Positions 1-8,505 of a stretch of DNA of 64,000 nt are shown here, piece by piece. The notes beneath the pieces are model-generated. The model ran no database searches and was not told the origin of the DNA. It saw nothing but the letters and a program-made list of their open reading frames with translations. This DNA is from Nitrospirota bacterium (GTDB lineage Bacteria > Nitrospirota > Nitrospiria > Nitrospirales > Nitrospiraceae), in NCBI GenBank assembly GCA_030645475.1, contig JAUSMA010000061.1, forward strand, positions 1 through 64,000, given 5' to 3'. Every line of letters starts with the position of its first letter. Position 1 is the first letter of the stretch. A program made the position numbers and the translations under genes.

Positions 1-141
1 CTTCGGCTTGGGAACCTGGCCTTCGAGGGTCACGATTCCCGTGATGCTACCTCCGTCCGTTACGGCAATTTCTTCATAGGCCCAAACAGGATTCCCGAAT
101 TCGATCGTGGCTAACATCACTGCTGCAATTACAGAACGCAT
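1..141 (-). CDS. N-terminal part of a secreted protein (truncated by window edge)
   Basis: The first 47 codons of a minus-strand gene are visible; the rest lies outside the window. The ATG at 141 is preceded by a clear GGAGGATCC ribosome-binding site. The product opens with a signal peptide (MRSVIAAVMLATIEFGNPVWA) followed by a stretch containing GGSITGIVTLEGQVPKP. That stretch looks like the start of a carboxypeptidase-regulatory-like or cupredoxin-type periplasmic domain, but too little is present to name a function. The export prediction is sound; the family is a guess. Confidence 0.6.
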   Translation of the reverse strand, partial: MRSVIAAVMLATIEFGNPVWAYEEIAVTDGGSITGIVTLEGQVPKPK

Positions 142-428
142 TGGATCCTCCTTGTTCTCAATCAGGGTCTCGGCATGAGTCCTTTGTATACGTGTTTGAC
201 TATTAAGAGTTGCCAGATCCGGGGTCGGCAGCGGGCCATCCCTCTTCATTTTAGATTGCCAGACGACAGGATAACATAATTTTTTCAGTTGAAGAGGGCT
301 TCTTTATGTTGTCCAAGCTTTTTCAGTACCGAGGCGGGGTCACGCTGGGCGAGGATACCCTTCTGGCAGATAGTCGGACGCTTCTCCACCCCTGCCTTCG
401 ATCGTTACAAGGGTCAATTCCAAGAGAT

Positions 429-1436
429 CTAGGGGGCGGGTGTTATCAGAAAAATGTGCGGCTTTCCGTCCGCGGCGATTCCGACCCCGGCGATCTGGCC
501 GCGATCGTTGATGCAGCGGGGAGTCAGGGCCTTCCACCCGGATCCCGATGGAAGAAGGGTGGTGAGATCGATCATTTTCCCCTGGCTATAGAGGAATCCG
601 CGCGAACCACTGGTTCCAACGATTTGCCCTGCCTCGTTGATGGCCAGAGCCGTACTTTCTTGCCCCTCTAACGTTCCCAGGTCCGTCATCTTTCCCTCTG
701 CATAGAGAAAGGCATGGGCCTTGTTGGAACCAGCCATGTTGGCGCTTCCCACGATTTGGCCACGGTCATTGACGCTGTTGGCGCGACTATCCGTTCCTCC
801 GAGCGTCCCCAGATCTGTCATCCTGCCATGTTGGTACAGAAAGGCATGGGTTTCGTCGCTGTAGGTGCTGGCATAGCCCACAATTTGGCCATTGTTGCTG
901 ATATCTGTCGCCGCACTTTCTTTGCCTCCGAGGGTGCCTAAATCAGTGAGTGTTCGTCCTCGATACAAAAAAGCATGTCGTTCAGAGGGGAAATCGGAGC
1001 CGGGCACCGGAATGAGGGTGTACCATCCCACTGCCTCAGCGGAATCGTTGACCGCCAATGCAATTCCCGGCGGTCTCACAAACGCGGCGAGGTCGACGAA
1101 CTTGCCGTCATGATAGATAAAGGCATCCCGACCGATATTCCCTACGATCTGGCTTTTGTCGTTGATGTCCATGGCTCGGCAACCCACTCCACCGCAATTG
1201 CCGAGATCGATGATTTTTTTCCCGTCAAACCACCAACCGGTATTCCTGGTTTGGCTGACCGGGACGGCTCCGGCCAATTGACCGTGGTTGTTGATGCTTT
1301 CAACCGTGCCGCCGGCGGCAATCGCTCCAAGGTCCTTGACGGTATATCTGTCCGCTGCCGCCGCCAGAACGGTGACACTCAACCAGGCTACTATTGCACA
1401 GAGGCTGATGGCCCAACGTGTACGAGACCGTTTCAT
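429..1436 (-). CDS. Secreted HAF-repeat protein
   Basis: A 335-residue protein with an N-terminal signal peptide ending near residue 28 (LAAAADRYTV). The body consists of repeated units of the HAF type (probable extracellular repeat). Three are very clear in the second half, each carrying a DLGTLGG-like core followed by a GQIVG turn, and more degenerate units precede them. The repeats probably fold as a beta-propeller or beta-solenoid, which is inference. No catalytic residues are apparent. GAGGAGG lies 9 bases before the ATG. It sits 22 bases downstream of the haem protein at 1459-2217 on the same strand and may be co-transcribed with it. Confidence 0.75.
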   Translation of the reverse strand: MKRSRTRWAISLCAIVAWLSVTVLAAAADRYTVKDLGAIAAGGTVESINNHGQLAGAVPVSQTRNTGWWFDGKKIIDLGNCGGVGCRAMDINDKSQIVGNIGRDAFIYHDGKFVDLAAFVRPPGIALAVNDSAEAVGWYTLIPVPGSDFPSERHAFLYRGRTLTDLGTLGGKESAATDISNNGQIVGYASTYSDETHAFLYQHGRMTDLGTLGGTDSRANSVNDRGQIVGSANMAGSNKAHAFLYAEGKMTDLGTLEGQESTALAINEAGQIVGTSGSRGFLYSQGKMIDLTTLLPSGSGWKALTPRCINDRGQIAGVGIAADGKPHIFLITPAP

Positions 1437-1458
1437 CAGATTGACCTCCTCGACTTTC

Positions 1459-2217
1459 TCATTTTACCGCGTTCAAAGGAATCGACACACTGATCGCACC
1501 AGCCAGATCGCCCTCTTCGGCTCCTTCTTTGCGATATCCGGAAATGTCTAACTGTCCTGCCGGTCCACCGTGGCAGGCCAGGCAGTCTCTGGTGTAGTAG
1601 ATCGGGGTCAGCACTCGCAGCATGTTGTTTCCGGTCTGCACCTCGCTGATCGTCACGGATTGACTGGGCTGAGTCAGCAAGCGCCGAAGGACCGCCTTTT
1701 CATACGGATCCGGTGCGTTTTTCGGGTTGCGCGGCTCGAGCGTCGTTTGTTTCAATTGAATGCCTGAACGAGCTGAAAATCGCTCGGCGACCTGGCTGCC
1801 GAAGGTGGCCGGGATGAAGTGTTTGTACCCGACTCCCTGTTGGTTAATCACCGGCTGGGCTTCTGCGACCACGTCTTTGCTCGCATCTAAGAGCGCGCGT
1901 AAGAGGTTCGTTGTACTGGGAGGCAAATGATCGGACGCGGGTTTGGTCAGGTCCACACCGGTCCTGGATCGAAACTCGTTCACGACCTGTCGCTCGAACA
2001 CTTCTGGCGTGAATCCCTTGGCCCCCTTGCTTGGATCGTCGATCAATGATTGATGGCGATCGATCACCACTCGTCCTGTACTGAGGAGCATGGCGATCAG
2101 GCGTGCGGTTTCTTCTGCTTGATAGGGCGTGACGCCTGCCTCCACACAAGAGGGTCCTGCCAGGCCTAATCCACCGGCAATCATGATCATTAAAATTTTC
2201 TTGGCAACACAGGTCAT
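1459..2217 (-). CDS. DUF3365-type monohaem c-type cytochrome
   Basis: A 252-residue exported protein of the DUF3365 (Tll0287-like) haem-binding family. A signal peptide lies at the N-terminus (MTCVAKKILMIMIAGGLGLA) and one c-type haem motif, CLACH, lies near the C-terminus, followed by GQLDISGYRKEG. The ATG at 2217 is preferred over a GTG 15 bases upstream because AAGGAG sits six bases before it and overlaps the GTG-proximal codons. The protein is clearly paralogous to the one at 8506-9261: the KGFTPEVFE, INQ(Q/R)G(V/I)GYK and LEPRNPKN-like blocks align along the whole length. It probably acts as a periplasmic redox or small-ligand sensing haem protein; the partner is unknown. Confidence 0.85.
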   Translation of the reverse strand: MTCVAKKILMIMIAGGLGLAGPSCVEAGVTPYQAEETARLIAMLLSTGRVVIDRHQSLIDDPSKGAKGFTPEVFERQVVNEFRSRTGVDLTKPASDHLPPSTTNLLRALLDASKDVVAEAQPVINQQGVGYKHFIPATFGSQVAERFSARSGIQLKQTTLEPRNPKNAPDPYEKAVLRRLLTQPSQSVTISEVQTGNNMLRVLTPIYYTRDCLACHGGPAGQLDISGYRKEGAEEGDLAGAISVSIPLNAVK

Positions 2218-2345
2218 ATTCGTCTCCTTCACCGTACTGGTCTACGCCGATGTACTGCCTCGCACCGCATTTCAGACATTGTTCAGTTCTCGCATGCGAC
2301 AGTGGGTCCACTGGGCGCATGGCCTTGCAAATGACTGACGAATTC

Positions 2346-2663
2346 TCATGCCTCAGGCTGAGTCGGTGTTCGGCTCTGCACCTCAATCTCATGCTGATAT
2401 GCCATGACTTCATAATCCGGTTGGAGGATCCGCTCGACTTCTTGGAGGATGAGTTGGGCCACGGACGTGGATACGATCAGGAGCATTTTGACGCTCTGGT
2501 CGCTCTCGAGTTGACCTGTGCGGCTGCCATGTTTTCCCCATCCAGACGCGACATCTTCAATCGTGTAGCCCTGAGCGCCCGCATGTTCAACCAGGTTTAT
2601 CAACGTGGGTTCCATGACCCGCTCGGTAATGATGGTCAGTAGTACTGCTTTTCCCATGGGCAT
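2346..2663 (-). CDS. sbtB: SbtB-like PII-family regulator of bicarbonate transport
   Basis: A 105-residue PII-superfamily protein directly downstream of sbtA; adjacency and length are the main reasons for calling it SbtB. In the known family, SbtB trimers bind adenine nucleotides and dock on SbtA to control bicarbonate uptake. The ATG at 2663 (MPMGKAVLL) is chosen because a GAGAGGAG ribosome-binding site precedes it. An upstream ATG overlapping the sbtA stop codon would add 17 residues and has no site of its own. The C-terminus lacks the CGPxGC redox loop of cyanobacterial SbtB, so thioredoxin-type control is not expected. Confidence 0.8.
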   Translation of the reverse strand: MPMGKAVLLTIITERVMEPTLINLVEHAGAQGYTIEDVASGWGKHGSRTGQLESDQSVKMLLIVSTSVAQLILQEVERILQPDYEVMAYQHEIEVQSRTPTQPEA

Positions 2664-2695
2664 ATGCAGTGCTCCTCTCGTCCGTACTCCGCCGG

Positions 2696-3718
2696 TCATG
2701 ATCCGAACAATTGTTTTGCGAGCCAAAAATACAGGGGGATGCCCATCGCAATATTGAAGGGGAACGTGATCCCCAGCGATGCTGTGAGGTAGAACGAGGG
2801 GTTGGCTTCCGGGATTGAGATGCGCATGGCGGCCGGTGCGGCGATGTAGGAGGCGCTCGCAGCCATGACGCCCAACATTGTGGCGCCGCCGACGCTCAGT
2901 CCGACAAATCCCCCCACGAGTACCCCAATCGTCCCGTCGATAATCGGCATACAGATCGCAAAGGCGATCAGGAACGCTCCGACGGCTCGAACCTCAGCCA
3001 GTCGTCGACCGGCTACCAAACCCATTTCCAACATGAATAGACATAAGACGCCTTTGAAGAGATCTCCAAAGAAAGGTTTGGTCACGGCAATCCCGTCCGG
3101 TCCTGAGATGTAGCCGATGACCAGCGCACCTAGGAGGATGATGGAGCCAGTCCCAGTCAGGGCTTCGTGCAAAACGGGCCGGATCCATCCTGCGCGGCTC
3201 TTCACGGTTCCATCCGATTCACCCTGTTGCCGCATTTCCACTTGAAGGGCGATCCGGGCCAATAAGATTCCGACGACCACGCCGGTTGGTTCGAGGATCG
3301 CCAGAAAGGCGGACAGATATCCCTCAGGTTTGACTTGAAGGCTGGATAAGAACTGCGTCGCCACGGCGAAGGTGACGGCACTGACCGATCCATAGTGGCC
3401 TGCAATTGCGGCCGAGTCATGGATGCTGAATTTCCCCATATAACGAAGGATAAAATAACCGGCGATGGGGATCAGGGAGCCCAACAAGAAGCAGGCGACA
3501 ATCGGCATCCAGATTGCCGTGATTCCCACTTCACGGATTTCAGCTCCTCCATGCAACCCAATGGCGGCTAACAGATACAGTGTCAGTCCGATATAGAGGG
3601 CATCGGGGACTTTGAGTTCAGACCGGAGCAAGGTGGCTAGGATGCCCAACGCAAAAAAAAGCGGCATTGGTGCGGTTAAGTTATGCCCGATGGCGTCGAG
3701 TAACGTGTGGTCTACCAT
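2696..3718 (-). CDS. sbtA: SbtA-like sodium-dependent bicarbonate transporter
   Basis: A 340-residue inner-membrane protein with about ten hydrophobic segments arranged as two similar halves. Family landmarks include the HDSAAIAGHYGSVSAVTF region near residue 100 and a second glycine-rich half around GGATMLGVMAASASYIAAPAA. SbtA imports bicarbonate with sodium in cyanobacteria. The length is slightly below the cyanobacterial form, mainly in the central cytoplasmic loop (EMRQQGESDGTVKS). GGAAGGA lies before the ATG. The stop codon overlaps an alternative start of the PII-like gene, which indicates one transcript. Confidence 0.85.
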   Translation of the reverse strand: MVDHTLLDAIGHNLTAPMPLFFALGILATLLRSELKVPDALYIGLTLYLLAAIGLHGGAEIREVGITAIWMPIVACFLLGSLIPIAGYFILRYMGKFSIHDSAAIAGHYGSVSAVTFAVATQFLSSLQVKPEGYLSAFLAILEPTGVVVGILLARIALQVEMRQQGESDGTVKSRAGWIRPVLHEALTGTGSIILLGALVIGYISGPDGIAVTKPFFGDLFKGVLCLFMLEMGLVAGRRLAEVRAVGAFLIAFAICMPIIDGTIGVLVGGFVGLSVGGATMLGVMAASASYIAAPAAMRISIPEANPSFYLTASLGITFPFNIAMGIPLYFWLAKQLFGS

Positions 3719-4162
3719 TCGGTTTTCCTTCCGATGTCATGCTGGTCCAAACGTAAACCGGGGATCGCAAGTTCTGTTCCGTCAACATGCGGTTGGCCAT
3801 GAGGCTCGCGTCGATCTGAAATCATTGTCGGAAGCGGCTTTTCGCAAAAATCTGTAGAGATGTAGGCGGGTTCTGCCTTGAGTCATGTTTTGAGGTAGAG
3901 CGGATTCGCTCGGCCCGCTCTGTGCGAATCATGAGGTCTGAGAACGGGGAAGCACGACACTGATGTGGAGTGGGGGTGCTGTTGGAACCGGGTATATGGC
4001 GAATCCGACTGTGCTTCCATCACAGGTGACCGTGATGCCAATCGTATGGGCTGTTGCTGGTAGATCGGTCAATCGGCCAATTCCTGCCGGGTTGCGGGAG
4101 TCAGCGGTTTTGATGTTGAGAGATAGACCGGCTGCGTTGGTCAAGTGGCATCGCGGTCTACG
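3719..4162. other. Intergenic stretch upstream of sbtA
   Basis: No supported gene. A 71-codon minus-strand reading frame at 3929-4144 starts with TTG, lacks a ribosome-binding site and resembles nothing recognised. The sbtA promoter should lie between 3719 and about 3900, but no convincing -35/-10 pair was picked out. Confidence 0.4.
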
Positions 4163-5734
4163 CTAGAATCGCCAGAAGAACGACAGTTGTATCCGGTGGT
4201 TCTCGGCATTGGCCCCATCCGCATAGGTGGTACGGACCCAGTTCGTCATCAGCGCCGCTCGAATTTCCTGAGTGAAATCGTGGAACACATAGGCATAGTA
4301 GGTGGAGTCGCGGATATAGATACTCTGTGCTGTTCGGAGCGCTCCACCACAGAACGCCGCTGTCACCGTACAGGTCATTTCACCGGCGTTGGAGGAGTAG
4401 ATGGTTCCATAGCCGCCTCCGATCCACGTTTTCCCTTGATCGGGGAGATAATACGTCGCATGAACCATCATCGAGGTCGAGCGTATCGCTTCAAATTTGC
4501 CGGTTTGACTGCTCACGGCTGCAAGACCGGCATCGATATTGGTCTGGCCGAAGGCCGTTCCGCCAAAGCCGCTGTTTGAAGTGGAACTCCCGCACACCGG
4601 ATTGCAGACGCCCCAACTCAATCCGTTAAACATGTCGGATATCCCGGCACCTGTGACGCCCTCCATCACGATGTGCGCCGTATGACCCCACTCTCCATCC
4701 CGTGATGGGAGAACCGGAATAAATAGGCTAGAGGAGATTCCCCAGCCGGTTGCGTATGATTGACCAATCAGATTGGGTTGGGTTCCCGATGGACTCGTCG
4801 AACCCCCAGCATTCGCTTCGAGTTTCCGTCCGACCCCGCTGATTTGGAGGCTCAACGGCTTGAGCGAAATGTCGCCTGTCGAAGAACCGGTATAGGGCGC
4901 AAGCAAGCCGTGATAGGCGACCTGAACTCCCGCAACGAACGAGGGGAGGTTGGCATCGGGTTGTGGCGGACGCTCTACGGAGAAGACGGGAGTCAGGGAG
5001 AGGGTATCCGTCACGCGAAGTCGCTTAGACAGGCTGGCTTGAATCCATCGATTGAACATATTTGCCGGAGTCGCGGCGACCGACACCTGCCCTCTCGAAT
5101 AGTCAGACATGAATCCAAACCGAGACCAATCCTGCCCGATCTTCACATCGACCGCTGGACTTTCCACCAGGAAGTACATCTGGAAAATGCGTGCATCCGG
5201 GCTGGTCCGCAACGTGAGATTGGACACTCCGGGGCTGCCGATCGCCGGCTCGTTCCCCAGGAAGTCGATCGATCCATAAAAGCGGCTTTTGATGCTATCC
5301 CGCTCCGGGGCTCGCACATCGAGTGTGATTCGGCTGTTTCTCGGGCTGGTTTGAAATAGGCTGTTGGCTCCGCCCAGCGTATTGCTTCGCAGGACCGGTC
5401 GGTTGCCGATGATTTCCTCATAGCTCCGCGTGCTATCCCCGATAAAGTCAATTTCGGCGAAGCCTCCCAATTTGACTTGCAGCCCGTTTTTCGTGATGGC
5501 CGCCGCCTGCTTCATGCGCTGTGCTTCTTCGGCTTTCGTTCGTTGCTCCTCTTCGAAGGCCTGATCGAATTCCTGTTGGGTGATGATGCCTTTGTCCAGG
5601 AGGAGTCGTAGTGCACGATGATCGTCTCCCCCCGCGAGACTCTGTTGAGAGAGCATGAGCGTTACTAGGAGGAGAGCAATTGTCCCAGCCAAAACTTGTC
5701 CCGTCGCGATTCGAGCTCGGCACGTGATGGCCAT
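4163..5734 (-). CDS. DcaP-like trimeric outer-membrane porin
   Basis: A 523-residue outer-membrane protein. The ATG at 5734 is preceded by AGGAG and starts a signal peptide (MAITCRARIATGQVLAGTIA) cleaved near SLAGG. A short helical segment follows (LLLDKGIITQQEFDQAFEEE), reading as a periplasmic coiled coil. After it come the long amphipathic beta-strands of a DcaP-type barrel, including KLGGFAEIDFIGD, and the chain ends in phenylalanine (SFFWRF) as expected for barrel assembly. DcaP porins pass small organic anions. Here the position between sbtA and carbonic anhydrase suggests a channel for bicarbonate or organic acids, which is inference. In-frame codons extend to 5905 without a site and look non-coding. 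Confidence 0.75.
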   Translation of the reverse strand: MAITCRARIATGQVLAGTIALLLVTLMLSQQSLAGGDDHRALRLLLDKGIITQQEFDQAFEEEQRTKAEEAQRMKQAAAITKNGLQVKLGGFAEIDFIGDSTRSYEEIIGNRPVLRSNTLGGANSLFQTSPRNSRITLDVRAPERDSIKSRFYGSIDFLGNEPAIGSPGVSNLTLRTSPDARIFQMYFLVESPAVDVKIGQDWSRFGFMSDYSRGQVSVAATPANMFNRWIQASLSKRLRVTDTLSLTPVFSVERPPQPDANLPSFVAGVQVAYHGLLAPYTGSSTGDISLKPLSLQISGVGRKLEANAGGSTSPSGTQPNLIGQSYATGWGISSSLFIPVLPSRDGEWGHTAHIVMEGVTGAGISDMFNGLSWGVCNPVCGSSTSNSGFGGTAFGQTNIDAGLAAVSSQTGKFEAIRSTSMMVHATYYLPDQGKTWIGGGYGTIYSSNAGEMTCTVTAAFCGGALRTAQSIYIRDSTYYAYVFHDFTQEIRAALMTNWVRTTYADGANAENHRIQLSFFWRF

Positions 5735-6061
5735 CAATTTCTCCTGAGACGATGTGTGGTTGATGTGAGTGCAGAGGCCTCCAGCAAGGACAATGCCATC
5801 TGAGAATGGTGGAAGCGCGCGTGGGATTGCTTGTGTGCTGGAGGATTGATTTTGGAGTCGAGCGGATCCGCACAGACCGCACAGTGCGAAACAGCGAGAG
5901 CGCATGGATTATTCGGCGCGTCTTGCGCGCGCTGTGCCACGGAGTCTTCTGAATTGCCCACTGCAGTCGAGCCGTTAGCCTACGGCGCAGGATTCGTATG
6001 AGGACGGACTAAATATTGCAGAGTTGTCGAGAGAGGTTTCTCTATGAGGGGCTGACGCAAG

Positions 6062-6310
6062 ATGGCTGGTCACATGGTTTCTGTCACGATGCGAGAAATT
6101 GAAGACGCGGTGTATCAACTGGTGGCGCAGCATCGCCGGGTGACCTTTACGCTGCTCTCGTCTGCTTTACCTCAGTGTAGATGGCAGACGCTGTTTCAGG
6201 TGCTGCATGATTTACAGGAGAAAGGCCTCGTGGTCCTGGCTCCTCTTCCGTGGGATTACGAGATCCGTGCGGAGGACGCAAACGCGCGAATCGATGGGAG
6301 GACCAGGTGA
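6062..6310 (+). CDS. Small uncharacterised protein translated with carbonic anhydrase
   Basis: An 82-residue protein with no membrane segment or signal peptide. Its helical composition (MREIEDAVYQLVAQHRRVTFTLL, broken here as MREIEDAVYQL and HRRVTFTLL) and the run QVLHDLQEKGLVVL resemble a small winged-helix, but there is no firm match. A weak GAGGGG lies upstream. Its stop codon overlaps the GTG start of the carbonic-anhydrase gene by four bases, so translation is coupled. A role as a regulator of the carbon locus is a guess based only on position. Confidence 0.55.
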   Translation: MAGHMVSVTMREIEDAVYQLVAQHRRVTFTLLSSALPQCRWQTLFQVLHDLQEKGLVVLAPLPWDYEIRAEDANARIDGRTR

Positions 6311-6912
6311 CTGTATTGAGACCGATCGAATCATTGGCCGACATCTCGCCGGAGGTCAGGGGCACACCGATCGAGGATCTCCTTCGCTACCACAATATGG
6401 GAGCGACTCACAGCCCCTACAGTCAGGCAGAAGTTTTAGTAGGGATGTGTATGGACCATCGTGAACGGCTGAGTTTCCCGGAAAACTTTGCCTATATCAT
6501 TCGCTCGGCGGGGTGCAATTTGAGATATAGCGAGTTTCAGATCTCGTATGCCGTGGCGATCGGAGGAGTCTCCGCGATCGCGCTGGTCGGTCATACGAGC
6601 TGCGGCATGGTGAATCTGATGGATCGACGGGAGTTATTCATATCCGGACTGGTTCGGCGAGGCGGGTGGCAACGAGAATGGGCGGAGGCCCACTTCATGA
6701 ATTCTGTGGCCATGTTTGAAATCGGGAATGAAGTCGACTTCTTGGTTGCTGAAGCCAGGAGGCTCCGAGGCCGATATCCCACTCTTCCGGTTGTTCCGTT
6801 GATCTATCGCGTAGAGGACCATCGGCTCTACCAGCTGAATGAACAGTGGATCCAATCTAATGCCACAGGTGGAGACGAACCTTGTCTGTCGTCGGAGCTG
6901 ATGGCCCCGTAG
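6307..6912 (+). CDS. Beta-type carbonic anhydrase
   Basis: A 201-residue protein carrying the beta-carbonic-anhydrase zinc-site signature: CMDHR (Cys-x-Asp-x-Arg dyad) and GHTSCGM (His-x2-Cys). It would interconvert CO2 and bicarbonate in the cytoplasm. The GTG start at 6307 has GGGAGG just upstream and overlaps the preceding gene by GTGA. A longer reading from 6250 would run through the previous gene. The segment between the two zinc motifs is of family length. Proximity to sbtA/sbtB/porin on the opposite strand suggests inorganic-carbon handling. Some beta-like enzymes act on CS2 or COS instead, so the substrate is not proven. Confidence 0.85.
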   Translation: MTVLRPIESLADISPEVRGTPIEDLLRYHNMGATHSPYSQAEVLVGMCMDHRERLSFPENFAYIIRSAGCNLRYSEFQISYAVAIGGVSAIALVGHTSCGMVNLMDRRELFISGLVRRGGWQREWAEAHFMNSVAMFEIGNEVDFLVAEARRLRGRYPTLPVVPLIYRVEDHRLYQLNEQWIQSNATGGDEPCLSSELMAP

Positions 6913-6948
6913 GCAGGGCGCGCACCATACCCTGGTAGAGAGGCTGCG

Positions 6949-7149
6949 ATGAACTGTGTCCGGTGTAACGGATGTGTGGTGGCGGAACAGCTCTCAGATC
7001 CCCACGGGACGAGCGAACGGGTAGATGCCGTGCGCTGCTTGAATTGCGGCAATATCGAGGATGCCATGATTGAATCCAACCGGAGTCGCCATCTTAAGCC
7101 GACTGTCGTCAAGAGCGCCACGGTTTTCTGTCGCCGGTCGGTCTCTTGA
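6949..7149 (+). CDS. Zinc-ribbon microprotein
   Basis: A 66-residue protein with two cysteine pairs, CVRC near the N-terminus and CLNC around residue 30, forming a treble-clef or zinc-ribbon site. The second pair continues as GNIEDAMIESNRSR. The same arrangement recurs in the 77-residue protein at 33956-34189 (CERC then CVNCGNVIDPLIETNR), so the two are paralogues. Both lie close to a lone receiver protein. AGAGG precedes the ATG. Function unknown; an adaptor or nucleic-acid-binding role is possible. Confidence 0.65.
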   Translation: MNCVRCNGCVVAEQLSDPHGTSERVDAVRCLNCGNIEDAMIESNRSRHLKPTVVKSATVFCRRSVS

Positions 7150-7287
7150 TCGTTGGGTCGATTCTGCCTGGGAGGCGTCAAGTGAATCCTGACGGGAGGT
7201 GTCGCCGGCGCTACCTGTTCACCCGCTTTCACCAGCGTCCGATAGGTTTGATACACGCATGCAGCATGCAGTGAAGGAGGCGTCATC

Positions 7288-7698
7288 ATGTATCCAGATG
7301 GCTATGGACAGCGAGTATTGGTTGTCGACGACGATACACATGTCCGAGCGCTGCTCTCGGCTCTACTCACGTATGAAGGGTACAACGTGTTTGAAGCAGG
7401 TGATGGGCTCGAGGCGGTTCAAGAGTTACAGAAGCGACATTTCGAGGTCGTCATTTCCGACTATCGCATGCCACGGTTTGATGGGATGCAATTGTTAACG
7501 ATGTGCCAGCTCCTTTGGCCAGAGACCGCGGTGGTTTTGGTCTCGGGCGAGGACTCAAGTTGGATCGAGCTCGCGATCCGAAGGGGAGCCCATGCGTGGG
7601 TGAAGAAGCCGTACGGACGGATTGAACTGGTCGCGTTGGTTCGCCAGGCGATCGAGAAGGTCTCCGCGCGGACCGCTTCTCATGAAGTTCAGGCCTAG
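7288..7698 (+). CDS. Single-domain response regulator
   Basis: A 136-residue receiver-only protein (CheY-like). The acidic pocket (VVDDD near residue 14), the phospho-acceptor Asp58 in VISDYRMP, the switch serine in VLVSGE and the conserved lysine in VKKPY are all present, so it should be phosphorylatable. There is no output domain. AAGGAGG precedes the ATG. No histidine kinase lies next to it; it follows the zinc-ribbon gene by 138 bases and precedes an acetate-transporter-like gene. It could act as a phosphate sink or protein-binding switch. Confidence 0.9.
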   Translation: MYPDGYGQRVLVVDDDTHVRALLSALLTYEGYNVFEAGDGLEAVQELQKRHFEVVISDYRMPRFDGMQLLTMCQLLWPETAVVLVSGEDSSWIELAIRRGAHAWVKKPYGRIELVALVRQAIEKVSARTASHEVQA

Positions 7699-7727
7699 CA
7701 GAGGTGTGCGAGGATATATACGAGGTT

Positions 7728-8342
7728 ATGGCCATGGCCAATGAGGCACATCCACGACGGAGCGACGCGCTGGCGATGGGGTTGTTCGGCCTGGCGGTCG
7801 GCGCCTTCACCCTCGGTCTTGCGCAGCTCGGCGAAATTCCGGAGCGGAATCATATCGGAATACTGGTCATCGTCTTCGTCTGCGGCGGTCTGATGCCCTT
7901 CCTTGCCGGCATGGCTATGTTCCGCAGTCACGAGCCATATTGCGGTATTGCGTTGATGACGTACGGATTGTTTTCGATTGCCGCCTGCATGGCCCAGCTG
8001 GTGAGCGTGAGCATTGGCGTCCAGCTTAGCCCGATATTGTACGGGCAGCTCAATGTCGTTTATTTCATGTGCTCGGCCGTCGTGGTGTATCTTACGGCCT
8101 ATCGGGGCACTACGATCTGTCTTCTCTTCTTAATGATCGCGGCGACGTCGTTTCTCTCCGTTCCTGCCTCCCTGGGTCTACTGACAGAAACTCTTCCGGG
8201 AATCGGGCACCTTGTTGTGGGCCTGATGGCTCTTTATCATGCGGTAGGGAGTGTCACCTTGTCTTTTAACGGCCATGAACTGGTCCCGCTCGGACCGCCG
8301 CTATTGCCCCGGAGAGCGAGAGCCATTCAGGCTGTGCGCTAG
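7728..8342 (+). CDS. SatP/YaaH (GPR1/FUN34)-family membrane protein
   Basis: About 204 residues with six predicted transmembrane helices. The pattern fits the AceTr family of acetate/succinate channels: an LAMGLFGLAVGAFTLGL first helix and a conserved FLAGMAMFRSHEP loop resembling the family's GxW/G-rich signature. Members pass acetate or protons/organic acids across the inner membrane. Start uncertain: the ATG at 7728 is preceded closely by GAGG, the ATG six bases later fits the spacing better, and a GTG at 7704 is also in frame. Acetate uptake would pair with the acetyl-CoA synthetase at 56002-57891, which is inference. Confidence 0.75.
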   Translation: MAMANEAHPRRSDALAMGLFGLAVGAFTLGLAQLGEIPERNHIGILVIVFVCGGLMPFLAGMAMFRSHEPYCGIALMTYGLFSIAACMAQLVSVSIGVQLSPILYGQLNVVYFMCSAVVVYLTAYRGTTICLLFLMIAATSFLSVPASLGLLTETLPGIGHLVVGLMALYHAVGSVTLSFNGHELVPLGPPLLPRRARAIQAVR

Positions 8343-8505
8343 CCGGGAGCCTGGTTTTACAATGTCTGATGAGTGTTTATGACATTGCTGATGGAGGCCT
8401 GGTGCTCAGAAAGCCGCCGAATTTTCTCGGTCACTCAGCGAAAGCTCGTGGAATTAGGGAGCGCTTGGGTAGAGTCTTGGCGGTTATCGAGCGGAATCCC
8501 TCACG

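Noticed and set aside
3929-4144. 71-codon minus-strand frame downstream of the porin
   Set aside because: TTG start without ribosome-binding site, no recognisable fold, follows the porin stop where 3' untranslated sequence is expected.
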